This document shows, piece after piece, positions 26,563-36,049 of a stretch of 64,000 bases of DNA. Where the stretch lies: NCBI RefSeq assembly GCF_012927205.1, contig NZ_JABBGC010000004.1:434001-498000 (forward strand). Direction: 5' to 3'. Within the stretch, counting starts at the first letter, position 1. Every line of letters starts with the position of its first letter. This stretch comes from Chitinophaga fulva (GTDB lineage Bacteria; Bacteroidota; Bacteroidia; Chitinophagales; Chitinophagaceae). The position numbers and the translations under genes are program-made. The notes below the pieces were generated by a model. That model made no database searches. It saw nothing but the letters and a program-made list of their open reading frames with translations, and was not told the DNA's origin.

Positions 26563-28098
26563 TCAAAAGAATCCGAGCTTGTTTTTGCTATAAGAGATCA
26601 GCATGTTTTTAGTCTGCCGGTAATGAGATAGCATCATCTTATGATTTTCCCTGCCGAAGCCTGATTTTTTATATCCGCCGAATGGTGCATGTGCAGGGTA
26701 GGCATGGTAGCAGTTGACCCACACACGGCCGGCCTGAATGGCCCTGGGCACCTGGTACAGTTCATGTGCATCGCGGGTCCATACGCCGGCGCCAAGGCCG
26801 TATAAGGTATCGTTGGCAATGGCGATCGCTTCTTCGGTGGTACGGAAGGTGGTCACACAGCTAACGGGGCCGAAAATCTCCTCCTGGAAAACACGCATCT
26901 TGTTATGGCCTTTGAAAAGTGTTGGCTGGATATAATAACCATGTTCCAGGCCACTGTTCTGATGAAACGCTTCACCACCGCAGAGTACCTGCGCGCCTTC
27001 CTGTTTACCGATTTCGAGGTAGCTGAGAATTTTATTGTACTGATCTTCTGAGGCCTGTGCGCCCATCATCACAGTAGCATCCAGTGGATTACCCATTTTA
27101 ATGGCTTTGGTGCGACTGATGACTTTTTCCATGAACTTATCATAGATATTTTCATGTACGAGGATGCGGCTGGGACAAGTACATACTTCGCCCTGGTTGA
27201 GGGCAAACATTACGGCGCCTTCCACAGCTTTGTCAAAAAATTCATCGTCGGCATCTGCTACGGATTCGAAGAAGATATTCGGGCTTTTACCGCCCAGTTC
27301 CATGGTGACCGGTATCAGGTTTTCGGAGGCATACTGCATGATCAGGCGACCGGTAGTGGTTTCGCCGGTGAAGGCTACTTTCTGCACCCGGGGCGACGAT
27401 GCCAGCGGTTTTCCTGCTTCCGGGCCGAAGCCGGTAACGATATTGAGTACGCCGGGAGGGAGCAGGTCGCCGATCAGCTCCATCAGGCACATGATGCTGG
27501 TGGGGGTCTGTTCTGCGGGCTTTACTACTACACAGCAGCCGGCAGCCAGTGCGGGCGCTATTTTCCAGGCGGCCATCAACAGCGGGAAATTCCAGGGAAT
27601 AATCTGGCCTACCACGCCAATAGGCTCGTGGATATTAATGCAGACGGTGGTTTCATCATGTTCGCTGATGCTGCCTTCTTCGCTGCGGATGACGCCGGCA
27701 AAATAACGGAAATGGTCCACTACCAGCGGCAGATCGGCGGCACGCGTTTCCCGGATGGCTTTACCATTATCAATCGTCTCTATAGTGGCCAGGTGTTCCA
27801 GGTTGTCTTCTATTACCTGCGCTATCCGTATCATCAGATTGCTGCGGTAGGTGGGCGCTGTTTTGCTCCAGCTGGTAAAAGCCTGGTGGGCGGCGTCTAT
27901 GGCTTTCTCTATGTCTTTGGCGTTGCCCCGGGCGGCCTGTGTAAATACTTTACCATCAATGGGTGATATATTGTCAAAATATTCCCCGCTATCGGGTTTT
28001 ACCCATTGCCCGTTTATATAATGATCGTACCTGGCTTTAAACTCAGGTCTCTGTGCCACGTTGGATGCCGGTGCGGCGGTGGTGGTAGTATCTTTCAT
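26563..28098 (-). CDS. NAD-dependent aldehyde dehydrogenase (acetaldehyde type)
   Basis: 511 residues from the ATG at 28098; the frame extends to a TTG at 28122. It oxidises an aldehyde to the acid with NAD(P). The catalytic Cys306 is the first Cys in NQGEVCTCPSR, the general base Glu267 is in ELGGKSPN, and the cofactor motif FTGETTTG is present. The sequence and the DUF779 neighbour place it with AldB/ExaC-type acetaldehyde or broad-range aldehyde dehydrogenases. No alcohol dehydrogenase gene is adjacent. A divergent AraC-type regulator gene 141 bp away is the obvious candidate controller. Confidence 0.93.
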   Translation of the reverse strand: MKDTTTTAAPASNVAQRPEFKARYDHYINGQWVKPDSGEYFDNISPIDGKVFTQAARGNAKDIEKAIDAAHQAFTSWSKTAPTYRSNLMIRIAQVIEDNLEHLATIETIDNGKAIRETRAADLPLVVDHFRYFAGVIRSEEGSISEHDETTVCINIHEPIGVVGQIIPWNFPLLMAAWKIAPALAAGCCVVVKPAEQTPTSIMCLMELIGDLLPPGVLNIVTGFGPEAGKPLASSPRVQKVAFTGETTTGRLIMQYASENLIPVTMELGGKSPNIFFESVADADDEFFDKAVEGAVMFALNQGEVCTCPSRILVHENIYDKFMEKVISRTKAIKMGNPLDATVMMGAQASEDQYNKILSYLEIGKQEGAQVLCGGEAFHQNSGLEHGYYIQPTLFKGHNKMRVFQEEIFGPVSCVTTFRTTEEAIAIANDTLYGLGAGVWTRDAHELYQVPRAIQAGRVWVNCYHAYPAHAPFGGYKKSGFGRENHKMMLSHYRQTKNMLISYSKNKLGFF

Positions 28099-28239
28099 AA
28101 CGGAACGATTTACGTGAAACAATAAGCTAATATGCTAAACCTCCCGGGGTTGACCGGAAACTTTCGTACTTATCTATAGCACAATCGTACCTGTCTTTTA
28201 CGGCCGACAAAAAAAATCAGTAAATTGTAGATAGTAAAT

Positions 28240-29175
28240 ATGATGGTAGCGCCGGTGAAAAAGTATTTAAACCATATCGATTTTACGCATCCGAAATTCC
28301 TGCAACAGCAGGTGGAGAACCGGCGTATCTATAACCTGAAAAACTGTGAGCTGAATATCTTTGAGAGTTATCAACAGGCGTACCAGGTACCCTTATCATT
28401 TGGCGATTTCGTTATCACCAGTATGGTACAGGGCAAAAAGATCATGCACCTGCCGGAGCAGCCGGCTTTTGAGTACGTCCCCGGCGAATCGGTGATTGTA
28501 CCGGCCAATGAAACCATGACCATCGATTTCCCCGAAGCTACGCCTGATAACCCGACGCAGTGTATAGCCCTGACCATAGATGATGCCTATATCCGCCATA
28601 CCCTGCAGTATCTGAATGAACACTATAACAGCGATCATGCAGAGAAGAGCGACTGGCGCCTGCATTTCAGTAAATATCATTTTGATAACGATGCCGACGT
28701 GGCTGATACCATCAATAAACTGGTGCGCATCTGCCACGGCTCCGATCCGGGCAAGGACATTTATGCGGACCTGAGCATGAAGGAGCTGCTGGTCCGGATT
28801 CTACAAAGCCAACACCTGCAAAGGGTTTCGAATGAATATGCCGTCAGCAGCAACAACAGCCGCCTGCATTTTGTATTACATTATATACAGGAACATCTCA
28901 CGGAAAAAATAGCGGTGGACACGCTTTGTAAAAAAGCATACCTGAGCCGCAATATCTTCTTCAAATGGTTTAAAGAACAGTTTGGTATCACCCCACTTGA
29001 ATACATTAACAAAGAGAGAATCAAACTGGCCAAACAACTGCTGGCTGACAACAGTCACTCTATCAGCCAGGTAAGCATGCAATGTGGCTTCAATGATACC
29101 AACTATTTCGTGCGTCTCTTCAAAAGCACGGAAGGCATTACTCCCGGCGCTTATCAGCTCATCTGCCGGAAATAA
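28240..29175 (+). CDS. AraC family transcriptional regulator
   Basis: 311 residues. The N-terminal two thirds form a cupin-like ligand domain (PGESVIVPANETMTIDFPEA). The C-terminal 100 residues hold two helix-turn-helix units (AVDTLCKKAYLSRNIFFKWF and SISQVSMQCGFNDTNYFVRLF), with the family signature between and after them. Divergence from the aldehyde dehydrogenase / DUF779 operon suggests it activates that operon in response to an aldehyde or alcohol. That is inference from layout; related clusters in other bacteria show the same order. Confidence 0.9.
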   Translation: MMVAPVKKYLNHIDFTHPKFLQQQVENRRIYNLKNCELNIFESYQQAYQVPLSFGDFVITSMVQGKKIMHLPEQPAFEYVPGESVIVPANETMTIDFPEATPDNPTQCIALTIDDAYIRHTLQYLNEHYNSDHAEKSDWRLHFSKYHFDNDADVADTINKLVRICHGSDPGKDIYADLSMKELLVRILQSQHLQRVSNEYAVSSNNSRLHFVLHYIQEHLTEKIAVDTLCKKAYLSRNIFFKWFKEQFGITPLEYINKERIKLAKQLLADNSHSISQVSMQCGFNDTNYFVRLFKSTEGITPGAYQLICRK

Positions 29176-29263
29176 AAGATAATCCACTCCCTGCAATTAA
29201 AAATACTTTGTACTTTGTAGCCAACTGATACGTAGCATGTCATAACCCTATGCTTTTTAAAAA

Positions 29264-29821
29264 ATGACGCAACACGACCGGACTATCTCCGCAGCGCAGT
29301 TGACAGCGGGCTTGCGTAACCACGATAAAGACCTTTTCCAGCAACTGTACAACACTTACAGCAGGGAACTCTATCTGCTGGCTTTCCGCTGGGTACAGGA
29401 TGAAGGCCTGGCGAAAGACATGGTGCATAACCTGTTTGTATACCTGTGGGAAAAAGGACACGATCTCACCATCACGGGAGAGGTACGCCATTACCTGTTC
29501 CGAGCCATCACCAACCGCTGCATCAATGAGCTGAAACGCCGCTCCCGCACCGTCAGCGAGGAGCTGCTTCGCTTTGAATCCGACACCGCTTCTTTTTATG
29601 AGATAGCGGATTATATCCTGTTTCAACAGGAGCTGCTGCAACACCTCGCGCCACTGCCACCCCGCTGCCGCGAAATATTTATCCTGAGCAGGGTACATGG
29701 CCTTGAGCCTTCCGAAATAGCAGAAAAGCTGGGCATCACCCTCAATACCGTCTATTATCAACTGTCTGTAGCCCTGAGCACCTTGAGAACAGCACTGCTG
29801 CCGAAAAAAAAATTACGCTGA
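29264..29821 (+). CDS. ECF sigma-70 factor (locus 2)
   Basis: 185 residues starting MTQHDRTISA. Region 2 holds DKDLFQQLYNTYSRELYLLA and LAKDMVHNLFVYLWEKG. Region 4 holds a helix-turn-helix (EPSEIAEKLGITLNTVYYQL). It is the first gene of locus 2 and would be kept inactive by the FecR protein encoded 44 bp downstream. It would drive its own locus when the SusC receptor signals substrate. Confidence 0.92.
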   Translation: MTQHDRTISAAQLTAGLRNHDKDLFQQLYNTYSRELYLLAFRWVQDEGLAKDMVHNLFVYLWEKGHDLTITGEVRHYLFRAITNRCINELKRRSRTVSEELLRFESDTASFYEIADYILFQQELLQHLAPLPPRCREIFILSRVHGLEPSEIAEKLGITLNTVYYQLSVALSTLRTALLPKKKLR

Positions 29822-29865
29822 CATCAAAGTTTATTATTTCCCAATTGTCATAATAGTATAGCGCC

Positions 29866-30837
29866 ATGAAAAAAGAGGAAGTATCAGGATTTATCATAGC
29901 CTGTTTGTCTGAACCGGACAACGCAGCGAAACAGCAACAGTTGCAGGACTGGCTGCTGGAAGATGAAACACATCCTGCTATTTTGGAAGAATACCGCCAG
30001 TTGTGGCAGGCAACTGCCCAACTCCCGGAGAATGATTTTGACATGGCAACAGGATGGGAAAACCTGCAACAGGCCACGGTGTCGCGCCAATCGCCGCTGA
30101 AGACGGCCTACCGCCGCTACTGGTGGAAAGCAGCCGCCGTGCTGTTACCCGTCATCCTGATGACAGCCTGGTGGAATCACCACCGGCAACAAGGGGAGAT
30201 GGTCACCTACATCGCGCAGGGCAGCCTGAAAGACAGCCTGCATTTGCCCGACGGCTCAAAAGTATTCCTGCGGCCAGGCACAGTGCTGCGCTATAACAAA
30301 GCCTTCGAAAGCCGTACCGTGGAATTGCAGAGCGGAGAGGCTTTCTTTGAAGTGGTGAAAAATGAACAGCAGCGGTTTACCGTGACTGTCTTTCATGCGG
30401 CAGTAGAAGTGCTCGGTACCTCTTTTAACATCAAAACATCCACGGAATACACCGATGTGGCCGTATGGGATGGTAAAGTACGCCTCAGCGCTGATAACAG
30501 CCGCCAGGGAGTGATACTAACGCCGGCGACTATGGGAAAAGTAGATGCCTATACCGGCCAGGTGGAAAAACTGGCTGGCGCTTTTGAATACCGCTGCGGA
30601 TGGGCCAACAACGACGTGAGTTTCAGTAATCAGTCGCTCGGCACAGTGCTCAATACGCTGTCTTCCATTTACCAGGTAAGGCTGCGGACAGCAGATACAA
30701 CGCTGCTCCAGGAAAATATCACGGTCAGATTTAAAAATATCACGTTAAACGAAGCGCTAGCGGTCATCAGGGAAATGCTCGACCTGAAAGTGGACCAGGT
30801 GTCTTCCGCTGAATATATACTGAAAAAAATGAAATAG
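29866..30837 (+). CDS. FecR-family anti-sigma factor (locus 2)
   Basis: 323 residues, the short subtype. The order is an N-terminal cytoplasmic sigma-binding part, one membrane segment near residues 86-102 (AAAVLLPVILMTAWW), a periplasmic FecR domain (LHLPDGSKVFLRPGTVLRYN, GEAFFEVVKNEQQRFTV), and a C-terminal DUF4974-type domain (LGTVLNTLSSIYQVRLRT). It would pass the signal from the STN domain of the locus 2 SusC to the ECF sigma factor. The susC gene follows after 184 bp, a gap that holds a short stem-loop. Confidence 0.93.
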   Translation: MKKEEVSGFIIACLSEPDNAAKQQQLQDWLLEDETHPAILEEYRQLWQATAQLPENDFDMATGWENLQQATVSRQSPLKTAYRRYWWKAAAVLLPVILMTAWWNHHRQQGEMVTYIAQGSLKDSLHLPDGSKVFLRPGTVLRYNKAFESRTVELQSGEAFFEVVKNEQQRFTVTVFHAAVEVLGTSFNIKTSTEYTDVAVWDGKVRLSADNSRQGVILTPATMGKVDAYTGQVEKLAGAFEYRCGWANNDVSFSNQSLGTVLNTLSSIYQVRLRTADTTLLQENITVRFKNITLNEALAVIREMLDLKVDQVSSAEYILKKMK

Positions 30838-30972
30838 TTACCAGCATCACAGTATCCTGATTCTTCGTTATCGGTTGTAACAACCCATACCGGGCCATCG
30901 GCCTGTGACCTTGTTATGCCTGTAATCTACAGATGTTGCCTTTTCCCGGGGAAGGCGGCGGGCGTGCTGTTC

Positions 30973-30990
30973 CCAGGGGCGAAGCCCTGG
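30973..30990 (+). repeat. Stem-loop in the fecR-susC gap of locus 2
   Basis: CCAGGG (30973-30978) pairs with CCCTGG (30985-30990) around the loop GCGAAG. No T-run follows, so it would not be an ordinary terminator. It lies 31 bp before the susC start codon. Confidence 0.5.
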
Positions 30991-31021
30991 AATAATATAT
31001 CAACTAAAATCAATTTATTGC

Positions 31022-34000
31022 ATGAAAACACTCAAGTTTTACTGCACGGTCATACTGATCGTATTTACCTGTGCCTATGCAGCTGCGCAAGATGCTGCAT
31101 CCGTACTGTCGAAGCGGGTGTCACTGGACGTGACGGAAAAACCCGTTCCTGAAATACTGGGCATCATAGAAAAACAACTCTCCATCTCCTTTGCCTATCC
31201 CAACGAGATCGTGAACGGAAGGGGTAACTTCTCCTTCAAAGAAAAAAGCATCCCGCTGGAAAATGTGCTGAAAGTGTTGTTTCCTGCCGGCAGTTTCCAG
31301 ATCAAAGCCATGGGCACCCATGTAGTGATCAAACAACTGAATAAGCCACAAGGCGCCGTCATACAGCTGAAAGGCCGTGTGCTCGATAAACAGACCGGCG
31401 AAGCATTGCCCGGCGCCGTGATCACAGACCGGGAAAGCAACAAGTCGGTCGTATCCGGTGAAGACGGCTCTTTTACCCTGTCCATTTCCCAGGGAAGCAC
31501 TTACAGCGTGGCTTTCATTGGCTACGAAACTACCTCCCGGACCGCCAGCAGCGCCAAAGCGGCAGACGTACTGCTGCCCCGCCGTATCTCCGAAATGAAT
31601 ACCGTGGTGGTAACGGCACTAGGTATTGGCCGGCAGCAGCGCTCTCTCGGTTACGCCTATACGGACCTGAAAGGCAACGAGTTCACCAAAGCACGGGAAA
31701 ACAACCCCATCGCGTCACTGAGCGGCAAGGTAGCTGGCCTGGATGTGAGTATGACTAACAGCGGCGTAGGCGCTTCCGTGAAAGTAACGCTGCGCGGCGT
31801 GAAAGTAGTAGGCGGCGATAATCAGCCCCTCTACGTGATTGACGGGGTACCGATTAATAATTCCTCACCCGGTCAGGCCGATAAATACGGCGGTTACGAC
31901 CTCGGTGATGGTACCAGTATTATCAATCCGGATGAAATTGAAACGATGTCTGTGCTGAAAGGTGGCGCCGCTACGGCGTTGTATGGCAGCCGCGCTTCCA
32001 ACGGTGTCATCCTCATCACCACCAAAAAAGGAAATAACAAAGGACTGGAAGTGGAAGTGACCTCCAACGCGGTACTGGAAAAGCTGAACAACAGCTACGA
32101 TTTCCAGGAGGAATATGGAATGGGCCGTACTGGTCAGTTGCCCCGTGATGCGGCTACTGCCCGTACCTTCTCCCAGTCCAGCTGGGGGCCCCGTTTTAAT
32201 GCCGACAGCCTCACCTGGTTGTGGAACGGCCAGAGAATGCCTTATGTGAAAGCGGCTAACCCTATCCAGAAATTTTTCCGCGAAGGGCTTACACTGTCTA
32301 ACTCCGTAGCATTGGCCACCGGCAATGATAAAAGCCAGCTGCGCTTTACCTACACCAACCTGCACAACAAAGACATCGTGCCCACCAGTGGACTGGACCG
32401 TCACAACTTTGCGTTGCGTGGCTCTTCCCGCCTGACGGATAAACTGAGCATCGACGCCAAGGTGGCCTACCTCAATGAGAAGGTGAATAACCGTCCGGCT
32501 TTGTCTGATAACCCCAATAACGTAGGGTATGTGCTCAGTGGCATCGCCCCCAATATTTCCATCGACTGGTTAAAAGAATACAAAGACCCTGTTACCGGTA
32601 ATTATATCGACTGGAACAATGACCAATACCAGGTAAACCCCTACTGGGCGCTCAACGAACAACCCAATAACAGTAAACAGGACAGACTGACCGGTTTCGC
32701 GATGCTCAAATATCAGCTCACCCCTTATCTCACGATTCAGGGCCGCACCGGTACCGATTATTCCAAATTCAGCTTTCGGGAGTTCATCGAATTATCATCC
32801 CCTTTTAACACCACCGGCGGCATCAATATGAAAGACCGCACGCTCCGTGAAACCAACTCCGAGCTGCTGCTTACCTTCAGCAAACAGGTGAAAAACTTTC
32901 AGATTGGCGCCAACCTCGGTACCAACCGCATGGATTATGAAGAAACTGTACTCAACACTACCGGCCGGGATATCAGCACCAGAGGCGTAAAGAGCATCAA
33001 TAACTTCCAGACAAAACTCAGTAATGAACTGATCAACCGCAAAAGGATCAATTCAGTATATGGCGCGGTGAGCCTGTCTTATAAGAATTACCTGTATCTT
33101 GACATCACCGGGCGTAACGACTGGTCATCCACGCTGGCTGCGGGCAACAACTCCTTCTTTTATCCCTCTGTTTCCACCAGCTTCGTTTTCTCCGAGTTGA
33201 TGCCGCAGAACGAGCTGCTGAATTTCGGGAAGATACGGCTCTCCATAGCGCAGACGGGAGCGGATGCTGTTGACCCTTATCAGCTGAAACTGACTTATGC
33301 CAGCAATCCGGATATTCCTGCCATCGGTGGTTATTCCATTGGCGGCGTAGGGGTGGACAGGGTACCGTATGAAGCCCTGAAACCCAGTATCAGCAAGTCT
33401 TACGAGGCTGGCCTCAACCTGGTGATGTTAAAGAACAGGGTGAACCTGGATGTGACTTTCTACCAGTCCAATACCCGCAACCAGGTGCTCTATGCGCCCA
33501 TCTCTTCTACCAGTGGTTATACGACAGCAGTGATCAATTCCGGCAATGTGCAGAACAAAGGCGTGGAAATAGCGCTGGGCCTGAAGCCGGTCACCACTAA
33601 AAATTTCAGTTGGGATGTAAACCTCACCTGGGCACGCAACGTCAACAAAATTCAGGAGCTGAGCCCGCTGGTGTCCGGCTTCTATACACTGGCATCTGCC
33701 CGTTGGGCCAATGCTTCCATCGTGGCGCAGGAAGGGGAGGAATATGGCATCATCGTGGGCCGCAAATTCCTGCGGGACGATCAGGGCAATATGGTGCTGG
33801 ATGAGAAGCTGCTGCCCCGCTACGATGCCGCTGATACCCGCATTGGCGGTGGTCAGTACAAATGGATCGGAGGCCTCAACAACCGTTTCGTGTATAAGAA
33901 CTTCGCCTTGTCTGTTTTGCTGGATATAAAACAAGGCGGTAACATCTACTCTATGACCAACCTGCGCGCTTATGCCACCGGCCGTCATAAAGGTACGCTG

Positions 34001-34465
34001 GATGGCCGTGAAGGTTGGGCCCAGTCCGAGAAAGAAAGAATAGCAGCCGGCGTGGAACCGGGTAACTGGAAGCCTACGGGCGGTATCCCGGTGTCTGGTG
34101 TACAGGAAGACGGTGTGGATGGAAGCGGAAACAAAAAATACAAACCGGTGTCTGGTTTTGTTAGTCCGCAGGTATACTGGGGCACCATCACCGACAATAT
34201 ACCCGAGGCCTTCATCTACGATGCCTCTTTCGTGAAGGTACGCCAGATCACGCTGGATTATCGTCTCCCGCAAAGCGTGTTGCGTAAAACCATGATACGC
34301 GATGTGACCATTTCGCTGGTAGCACGCAATCCGTTTATAGTGAGCAAACATGTACCGAACATCGATCCACAGTCGAGCTACAACAACAGCAACGGACAAG
34401 GGTTTGAATACGGCTCACTGCCTACCCGCCGCTCTTATGGTATCAACCTATATGCAAAATTCTAA
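31022..34465 (+). CDS. SusC-type TonB-dependent receptor with STN domain (locus 2)
   Basis: 1147 residues. The signal peptide ends near AYAAAQ (residue 23). An STN domain covers about residues 35-105 (VPEILGIIEKQLSISFAY), and a carboxypeptidase-regulatory-like domain about 112-190 (LKGRVLDKQTGEALPG). The TonB box/plug begins MNTVVVTALGIGRQQRSLG, and a long beta-barrel ends INLYAKF. It imports a nutrient bound by the SusD protein and signals to FecR. The VVTALGI motif and the SusD-like_2 partner are the same combination as in locus 1. The susD gene starts 4 bp after its stop. Confidence 0.95.
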   Translation: MKTLKFYCTVILIVFTCAYAAAQDAASVLSKRVSLDVTEKPVPEILGIIEKQLSISFAYPNEIVNGRGNFSFKEKSIPLENVLKVLFPAGSFQIKAMGTHVVIKQLNKPQGAVIQLKGRVLDKQTGEALPGAVITDRESNKSVVSGEDGSFTLSISQGSTYSVAFIGYETTSRTASSAKAADVLLPRRISEMNTVVVTALGIGRQQRSLGYAYTDLKGNEFTKARENNPIASLSGKVAGLDVSMTNSGVGASVKVTLRGVKVVGGDNQPLYVIDGVPINNSSPGQADKYGGYDLGDGTSIINPDEIETMSVLKGGAATALYGSRASNGVILITTKKGNNKGLEVEVTSNAVLEKLNNSYDFQEEYGMGRTGQLPRDAATARTFSQSSWGPRFNADSLTWLWNGQRMPYVKAANPIQKFFREGLTLSNSVALATGNDKSQLRFTYTNLHNKDIVPTSGLDRHNFALRGSSRLTDKLSIDAKVAYLNEKVNNRPALSDNPNNVGYVLSGIAPNISIDWLKEYKDPVTGNYIDWNNDQYQVNPYWALNEQPNNSKQDRLTGFAMLKYQLTPYLTIQGRTGTDYSKFSFREFIELSSPFNTTGGINMKDRTLRETNSELLLTFSKQVKNFQIGANLGTNRMDYEETVLNTTGRDISTRGVKSINNFQTKLSNELINRKRINSVYGAVSLSYKNYLYLDITGRNDWSSTLAAGNNSFFYPSVSTSFVFSELMPQNELLNFGKIRLSIAQTGADAVDPYQLKLTYASNPDIPAIGGYSIGGVGVDRVPYEALKPSISKSYEAGLNLVMLKNRVNLDVTFYQSNTRNQVLYAPISSTSGYTTAVINSGNVQNKGVEIALGLKPVTTKNFSWDVNLTWARNVNKIQELSPLVSGFYTLASARWANASIVAQEGEEYGIIVGRKFLRDDQGNMVLDEKLLPRYDAADTRIGGGQYKWIGGLNNRFVYKNFALSVLLDIKQGGNIYSMTNLRAYATGRHKGTLDGREGWAQSEKERIAAGVEPGNWKPTGGIPVSGVQEDGVDGSGNKKYKPVSGFVSPQVYWGTITDNIPEAFIYDASFVKVRQITLDYRLPQSVLRKTMIRDVTISLVARNPFIVSKHVPNIDPQSSYNNSNGQGFEYGSLPTRRSYGINLYAKF

Positions 34466-34469
34466 ATCC

Positions 34470-36002
34470 ATGAAGATGAAAAGATTTATTCTGCTGATAA
34501 TAACCGTATTGCTGCTAGGCAGTTGTACGAAAGATTTTGACACCATCAATGAAGACCCTACGAAGGGGAAGACCATTGCGCCCGGGCAGCAGTTGGCCGG
34601 TGCCGCCTACTTCCTCAGCGGTGGCCGTGAAGCCGGATATCCCAATATGTTCCTCTTTCAACCGATGGTGCAGTATGTGAACGGCGCCTACGGCCAACGG
34701 GCGGGCACTAAGTTTGTCCGGAATGATTTTTTTAATGAGAGGGTATGGGAGATCTTCTACAACCGCAGTCTCAAACAGCTGACAGACATGATGCAGCGCA
34801 GTGAAAAAGACCCGCAACTGGTGAATTATATCGCTGCGGGCCGTATCCTCCGGGTGTATATCTTCTCCATCCTTACCGATACCTATGGCGATGTGCCTTA
34901 CTTCGAGGCCGGACTGGCATTTTATAAACACATTTATACCCCGCGGTATGATAAGCAGGAAGATATTTATAACGACCTGTTTAAGGAGCTGAATGAAGCT
35001 GTTAAACAATTTGACGACAGTAAAGACAAAATACAGAACGATATCGTCTATAAGGGAGACCCTGCAAAATGGAAGTTGCTGGCCAATTCCCTGCGTTTGA
35101 GACTGGGCATGCGCCTTACCAAAGTGAATGAAGCAAAGGCTAAACAGGAAGTGCTAGCCGCCATAGCCGGTGGTACCTTTACCAGTGCAGACGATAATTT
35201 TAAAATGATCCATGAAGATTTTGCTTACCCGGACCTTCGTGGGAATGGTTATTCACAGGCGTTACAGGAAGTACAGACCTATGACTACGTACACGGCACT
35301 ACGACGTTTGTGAATTATCTGAAAACGGAAAATGACCCCCGGCTGGCGTCTTTCTTTATCAACAGGGATGCCAACGGGAAGGATATTACCCATCTGACCA
35401 ACTATCTGCCTATTGCACCCGGTTTATACTGGTATGATGAATGGGCTGCTTTTAAAGCTGCTGATGGCACCATGATCCCGCAAGGCAACAAGTTCTGCAA
35501 GATCAATGCGCCGTTTTATCAGCAGAAAGCACCTTTCCTGCACCTGGGATACGCCGAAGTAGAGTTCCTGAAGGCAGAAGCTGCAGCCCGTGGCTGGTCC
35601 GGCGCCGATGCCAACCAGCACTATCAGCAGGCTATCCGTGCAGCCATGAAACAGCTGGAGCTGTATCCCGGTATGACGCCGGTTGGTACACAACAAGTGA
35701 CCGACTTCGTCAACGCACATACGCTGACAGCTGGCAAAGAGCTGGAGCAGATCAATATGCAGAAATGGGTGGCGCTGTTCCCCAACGGTTACGAAGCCTA
35801 TGCCAATATGCGCCGTACAGGTTTCCCGGTAACGCAGCCGGTGAAAGACCCGCAGGGTGAATCAGTGACTGGCAGGGTAATGCCCCGCAGGCTGTTTTAC
35901 CCGGGCACAGAGGCGTTCAACAATACCAAAAATTATCAGGAAGCCATCGACAGGATAGGAGGGAAGAACGATTGGCTGAAAAGAGTATGGTGGGATAAAT
36001 AA
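34470..36002 (+). CDS. SusD-like_2 family outer-membrane lipoprotein (locus 2)
   Basis: 510 residues from the ATG at 34470; the frame extends upstream into susC but the signal peptide begins here (MKMKRFILLIITVLLLGSC, lipid-attached Cys19). The motif DFDTINEDPTKGKTIAPGQQL and the helical body fit the SusD-like_2 group. The protein would cap the SusC channel and bind the nutrient. It ends locus 2. A strong terminator follows, and no enzyme gene is in the operon, so the substrate cannot be inferred. Confidence 0.92.
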   Translation: MKMKRFILLIITVLLLGSCTKDFDTINEDPTKGKTIAPGQQLAGAAYFLSGGREAGYPNMFLFQPMVQYVNGAYGQRAGTKFVRNDFFNERVWEIFYNRSLKQLTDMMQRSEKDPQLVNYIAAGRILRVYIFSILTDTYGDVPYFEAGLAFYKHIYTPRYDKQEDIYNDLFKELNEAVKQFDDSKDKIQNDIVYKGDPAKWKLLANSLRLRLGMRLTKVNEAKAKQEVLAAIAGGTFTSADDNFKMIHEDFAYPDLRGNGYSQALQEVQTYDYVHGTTTFVNYLKTENDPRLASFFINRDANGKDITHLTNYLPIAPGLYWYDEWAAFKAADGTMIPQGNKFCKINAPFYQQKAPFLHLGYAEVEFLKAEAAARGWSGADANQHYQQAIRAAMKQLELYPGMTPVGTQQVTDFVNAHTLTAGKELEQINMQKWVALFPNGYEAYANMRRTGFPVTQPVKDPQGESVTGRVMPRRLFYPGTEAFNNTKNYQEAIDRIGGKNDWLKRVWWDK

Positions 36003-36013
36003 CACGTTGTGAC

Positions 36014-36049
36014 AAAAAAAGGACGTCTCATTGGAGACGTCCTTTTTTT
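36014..36049. terminator. Bidirectional terminator between locus 2 and the metallo-beta-lactamase gene
   Basis: GGACGTCTC (36021-36029) pairs with GAGACGTCC (36034-36042), flanked by A7 and T7 runs. The last bases overlap the stop codon of the convergent gene ending at 36048. Confidence 0.93.

Noticed and set aside
33428..34399. A 323-residue minus-strand frame inside susC of locus 2
   Set aside because: It is antisense to a strongly supported receptor and has no family features.
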